Below are positions 61,064 through 64,000 of a stretch of DNA of 64,000 nucleotides, in pieces. Source of the stretch: Roseobacter sp. MED193 (GTDB lineage: Bacteria > Pseudomonadota > Alphaproteobacteria > Rhodobacterales > Rhodobacteraceae); NCBI RefSeq assembly GCF_000152965.1, contig NZ_AANB01000005.1, positions 1-64,000 of the forward strand, in the 5' to 3' direction. Numbering within the stretch: the first letter of the stretch is position 1; each line of letters starts with the position of its first letter. The position numbers and the translations under genes were made by a program. The notes under the pieces are model-generated. The model did no database searches, had not been told where the DNA came from, and saw only the letters and a list, made by a program, of their open reading frames with translations.

Positions 61064-62107
61064 CTAGTCGTCGTCCTCCAGGCCACCGATCAGCTGAACA
61101 TTCTCCAGCCCACGCGGCGCCATATCATTCACAATCGTGAGGAAGTCGGCCCCCACCAGCCGCTTGGCCCGCTCCAACAGCAGCGGTAGCGGACTAGAGG
61201 GTTCTTCCCGCTGATAATAAGCGATAATGCGATCCAGAGTGTTCGCCACATCCGTGGGCGAATTAATGGCACCGGGGGCTGCAACCCGTGCAACACCGCC
61301 CGCGGCAGGTGCAGCCTCGACCGCCTCTGTTTCCTCGGCAGCGTCACTGTCCTCAGCCACACTGCTATCACCCAGATTACCATAGTCCCGCAGCCGCTTT
61401 GCCATTTGGCGCAGCAGTTTCACCAGAGGGTCCAGTTCCGGCCCCTGCCCCGGTGTCTGTTCTGAGAACACATCCGAGATTGCCCTGATGTTTTCCTCTG
61501 CCAGCTCAACCGCTGCCAGACGTGCCGCGATAAAGTCATCATCGCTGTCCTGGAAGGCGGCAGCGATAGAGGCTTGATCCGGGATCGTATCCATATCCTC
61601 AGGCGCGCTCATCTGCCCCTCGGCGATTTCGATATCGCGCACGGAGAACCGACCAAAGTTGCGACTGTCGCTCAGATGCACGCGGCGCACAGCACTATAG
61701 ACCGCAGATGGACCCGCCATGCCATCCGGTTGACCGCACAGACCCTGCACCGCATTGATCCGCATGATCGGATCGCCGTCGTCCTCATCCAGTTCCGGGT
61801 GGCAGGTCTCCCAGAACTGCTCCAGACAGCCGCGCATATAGCTGGTCACATCTGCAAAACTCACCAGCTCGCCGCGTAGCAGCAAAGCCTCCGCCAAAAA
61901 CACTGCAGCGCGCAGCTCGTGGCTACGTTCAAGGACCTCAAGCGCCTTTTCTTCTACTGTAGGATAATCCGGTGGATTGGTTTGGCCACTGTCATCTTTG
62001 CTGGGCTGAGCCGCACGCTCCATTTCGGCAAAGGCCGGGTCATACACGAGGTTATCGCCACTCGGGGCGTCCTCCTCCATGGACTGTAATAACACAGCCA
62101 AATCCAT
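61064..62107 (-). CDS. tssA: T6SS cap/initiator protein TssA
   Basis: A 347-residue TssA with an ImpA-type N-terminal domain (GDNLVYDPAFAEMERA, LERSHELRAAVFLAEALL, FWETCHPELDEDDGDP) and a short acidic middle before the C-terminal helices (IIAYYQREEPSSPLPLLLERAKRLV). The length puts it among the short TssA forms that sit at the baseplate or sheath end. It is the first gene of the minus-strand cluster, divergent from 62284. Confidence 0.93.
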   Translation of the reverse strand: MDLAVLLQSMEEDAPSGDNLVYDPAFAEMERAAQPSKDDSGQTNPPDYPTVEEKALEVLERSHELRAAVFLAEALLLRGELVSFADVTSYMRGCLEQFWETCHPELDEDDGDPIMRINAVQGLCGQPDGMAGPSAVYSAVRRVHLSDSRNFGRFSVRDIEIAEGQMSAPEDMDTIPDQASIAAAFQDSDDDFIAARLAAVELAEENIRAISDVFSEQTPGQGPELDPLVKLLRQMAKRLRDYGNLGDSSVAEDSDAAEETEAVEAAPAAGGVARVAAPGAINSPTDVANTLDRIIAYYQREEPSSPLPLLLERAKRLVGADFLTIVNDMAPRGLENVQLIGGLEDDD

Positions 62108-62195
62108 ACGACTGACCCCCCAATAATCAGGTCAAGCGCCATCTGGAAAACCACATACCATATCAACGTACAGACATGCAGCGACCCCAGGTGCG

Positions 62196-62278
62196 CCACT
62201 CACAAAACAATAACTTGACGTGGAGTGAGCCTTATCGCCATCTTAAAGTCAATTGTTTTTGCACCTTTTTGTGAGTGG
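62196..62278. promoter_or_regulatory. Perfect inverted repeat in the T6SS divergent promoter
   Basis: ccactcacaaaa (62196-62207) and ttttgtgagtgg (62267-62278) are perfect 12-bp inverted copies 59 bases apart in the gap between tssA and the plus-strand gene. Each could be a binding site for one regulator serving both directions. Clear sigma-70 or sigma-54 boxes were not found. Confidence 0.5.
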
Positions 62279-62283
62279 TTATC

Positions 62284-63132
62284 ATGTGTGCAGACCGTGT
62301 TACTGGTGACGAAATTCGGGCCATGGTACGTGAAGGTACCAAGCGGCGGACGAGCTTTGCTTTCTGTCTGGATCCGCTCAAGGACCCCTTGATGATGATA
62401 CAACCCGGCAGCAAACCAGAGACCCTGCGCGCGCCTCTGAAGCAGGCCGGCGGCAAGCCTCCGGTGCTCTGGGGAACCTATGTTGTACAGGGTGACCAGA
62501 TGGAAATGACCTGCGAGCAGGCCCCGACGCAAATGCTGTTGCAGCTCAAACGGTTTATGAAAGCCAACCGTCCCAAAGTGAATGTTTTGTTCCTAGACGA
62601 TGGCGGCAATACGCTCGACAGTCTCAAACCTGACTCTGCAACAGACGCCGCCGCGCAAAATGCCGATGCCAGTGATATTTCCGCGCCGGGAATTGACGCC
62701 AGCGCCATAGAGCCGCTCAAGCGCCGACTGAAACGCATTCAACCGCGAATCGCTCTGGCCCCTGGACCGTTGGAACTGAAACTGAACCGCGCCCTGGGCA
62801 AATCCGTTTCCCTCATCAATGCGGGGCGCTTGCAAGAAGCCGAAACCCTGGTGCTGGTGATAGAACGCGCCCTGGCCGCTTTGGGCAAGGATCGCGAAGA
62901 CGAAGAAACCACCCTCAAACGCGGCCAGCGCGAATCCGATCAGCGCTCACTTGGGGCGCAGGTCAAACGGGCGCAGGGTTTGCAGGCGCATGTGGCCCGC
63001 GCCCCCGGACCGGCCCGTGATCGGTTGACCCAGGCCATCCACAAAGCCGCAAGATTGTTGAAACAACGTGATTTGAACGGTGCCCGAGACGCGATGGACA
63101 AGATCGAAAAGGCCCTGACCTCTTTGGTTTGA
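62284..63132 (+). CDS. Hypothetical protein divergent from the T6SS
   Basis: A 282-residue protein. The N-terminal part (about 1-100) is globular (SFAFCLDPLKDPLMMIQPGS, PPVLWGTYVVQGDQMEM), followed by an acidic linker and two helical segments that each contain a similar phrase, RIALAPGPLELKLNRALGKS and HVARAPGPARDRLTQAIHKA, suggesting an internal duplication. No signal peptide. ATG 62284 is preferred to GTG 62275, since the latter lies inside the inverted repeat. It may be co-regulated with the T6SS; function not recognised. Confidence 0.6.
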   Translation: MCADRVTGDEIRAMVREGTKRRTSFAFCLDPLKDPLMMIQPGSKPETLRAPLKQAGGKPPVLWGTYVVQGDQMEMTCEQAPTQMLLQLKRFMKANRPKVNVLFLDDGGNTLDSLKPDSATDAAAQNADASDISAPGIDASAIEPLKRRLKRIQPRIALAPGPLELKLNRALGKSVSLINAGRLQEAETLVLVIERALAALGKDREDEETTLKRGQRESDQRSLGAQVKRAQGLQAHVARAPGPARDRLTQAIHKAARLLKQRDLNGARDAMDKIEKALTSLV

Positions 63133-63212
63133 TCACCCCCAGGCCCAAGCCACCGGAACACATAGATAAGATTGAGACTTAACACAGATCCCTTGCAAAC
63201 CCGGAGACCGCG

Positions 63213-63656
63213 ATGCCCTTCACCTCCTCTTTTCTTTCCGTCATGAGCCGTAGTTTAGCCATTGTCCTGCTGGTCATGCTTCCGCAGTTCAGCAGAGCCG
63301 AAACCGGGCCGCTTTTGGTCGAGCTGAACAAGATGGAAGAGATCGACAGCGGCGGGTGTCGCGCCTTTTTCCTGTTTCGCAATCAAACAGGAAAAAGCTT
63401 TGCCGGCTTTGAAATGTCGCTGGCCATTCTGGATGGTCAGGGCGTTATCGACCGGTTGCTCTCGGTGGATGCCTCCCCCCTACCGGTCCAGCGTACAACC
63501 TTGAAACTGTTTGAGGTTCCTGAGATTTCCTGCAGCAATATCTCAGAGATCCTGCTCCATGATGTGACCGCCTGCCAGCCACAAAACGAGGCTGAAATGG
63601 ATTGTTTTGCGATCCTTACTCTGGGCTCGCGCGCCAGTGCCAAACTGGTGAAATAA
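63213..63656 (+). CDS. Exported hypothetical protein before a TolQ-like gene
   Basis: A 147-residue protein with a signal peptide (SLAIVLLVMLPQFSRA, cleavage likely before ETGPLL) and a mature domain with conserved-looking cysteines (GGCRAFFLF, EISCSN, TACQPQNEAEMDC). ggaga precedes the ATG. It stands 2 bases before a TolQ/ExbB-family gene, so it probably belongs to that envelope system. Family not recognised. Confidence 0.7.
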   Translation: MPFTSSFLSVMSRSLAIVLLVMLPQFSRAETGPLLVELNKMEEIDSGGCRAFFLFRNQTGKSFAGFEMSLAILDGQGVIDRLLSVDASPLPVQRTTLKLFEVPEISCSNISEILLHDVTACQPQNEAEMDCFAILTLGSRASAKLVK

Positions 63657-63658
63657 CA

Positions 63659-64000
63659 ATGGGAGCAATTTTGCAAAACCTCACCACCGGAGGGCCGATC
63701 ATCGCGCTCTTGGCGGTGATCTCGCTGCTCTCGCTCACCCTGATCGCGGTGAAGCTGGCGCAGCTTTGGCCGGTGACCTCGGGCAAAGACCAACGCCAGG
63801 CCGCGATTGAGCTTTGGCGGGGCGGCGATAAACACGGAGCTCAGGCCAAGGTTGCATCGGGAAAATCTCCTGCTGACAGGATCCTGCATTTCGCCATGAG
63901 CGCGATGCAAGGGGGGCTGAAAGGCCCGGTGCTGACCTCTGAACTGGAGCGACGCGGCAATGAAGAAATCCAAGGCATGAATGGGCTGATCCGGCTGTTG
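63659..64000 (+). CDS. TolQ/ExbB/MotA-family proton channel, partial at window edge
   Basis: The first 114 codons of a gene cut by the window end. The sequence starts MGAILQNLTTGGPIIALLAV and has a first membrane segment (ALLAVISLLSLTLIAVKLAQ), then a cytoplasmic loop (RILHFAMSAMQGGLKG, LERRGNEEIQGMNGLIRLL), which fits the N-terminal part of ExbB/TolQ proteins, whose next two helices would lie beyond 64000. Such proteins power outer-membrane processes with an ExbD/TolR partner, expected downstream. Confidence 0.75.
   Translation, partial: MGAILQNLTTGGPIIALLAVISLLSLTLIAVKLAQLWPVTSGKDQRQAAIELWRGGDKHGAQAKVASGKSPADRILHFAMSAMQGGLKGPVLTSELERRGNEEIQGMNGLIRLL

Noticed and set aside
63659-64000. TolQ/ExbB-like gene as part of the T6SS
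   Set aside because: It is on the other strand, preceded by an exported protein gene, and its family powers Tol/Ton-type envelope processes; nothing links it to secretion.

Overview
The window looks like DNA from an alphaproteobacterium of the Rhodobacteraceae (Roseobacter group). The basis is the moderately GC-rich coding style, an ArsR-ArsC fusion followed by GAPDH and ArsJ, TRAP transporters, a homoprotocatechuate (hpa) cluster, and a type VI secretion system (T6SS) with no TssJ. This is a judgement from protein style, not a database assignment. The ColE2-type replicase and mobilisation genes mean the left part is, or derives from, a plasmid; whether the whole window is one replicon cannot be told from here.

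Layout. (1) 1-1735: an ISNCY-type insertion sequence carrying a small extra gene. (2) 1.8-10.2 kb: plasmid-like backbone with a regulator, a replicase preceded by a translationally coupled leader peptide, an AT-rich gap that may hold the origin, a coiled-coil protein, a soluble FtsH-like AAA protease, and a mobA/mobC pair with a candidate oriT. (3) 10.5-13.6 kb: arsenate resistance operon (ArsR-ArsC fusion, GAPDH, ArsJ). (4) 13.6-19.5 kb: a TRAP transporter plus ornithine-cyclodeaminase-like operon, divergent from an XRE-cupin regulator and an amidase. (5) 19.7-25.5 kb: lower homoprotocatechuate pathway, hpaF-E-D-G-H-I, behind a promoter flanked by two matching operator-like sites; the aldolase carries a DUF2218 tail. 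(6) 25.5-32.6 kb: a scrapyard of broken genes: a glycosyltransferase split by an IS3 element with a 3-bp target duplication, an IS6 transposase split into two opposed halves around a toxin-antitoxin pair, a truncated betaine-binding protein, a truncated IS3 element and a second, truncated copy of mobC/oriT. (7) 32.7-62.1 kb: a T6SS cluster entirely on the minus strand (tssA, B, C, hcp, tagJ, tssE, F, G, H, accessory genes, vgrG, DUF6931, PAAR, tagH, tssK, L, M, tagF, pppA). (8) 62.3-64 kb: plus-strand genes, ending in a TolQ/ExbB-family gene cut by the window edge.

The most unusual part is the centre of the T6SS cluster (45.2-51.4 kb). A 1305-residue protein has an N-terminal TssB almost identical in style to the stand-alone TssB, about 555 residues of acidic leucine-motif repeats, a second TssB-like segment, a TssC-like segment without the normal TssC C-terminus, and an acidic tail. 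It is translationally coupled to a bacterial voltage-gated sodium-channel-like gene (filter LESWS), which is preceded by a helical protein of unknown function. These three genes sit between clpV and vgrG, and I regard them as the best candidate for an undescribed T6SS module.

No rRNA, tRNA or CRISPR array was recognised. Statements on homology come from motif recognition by eye.
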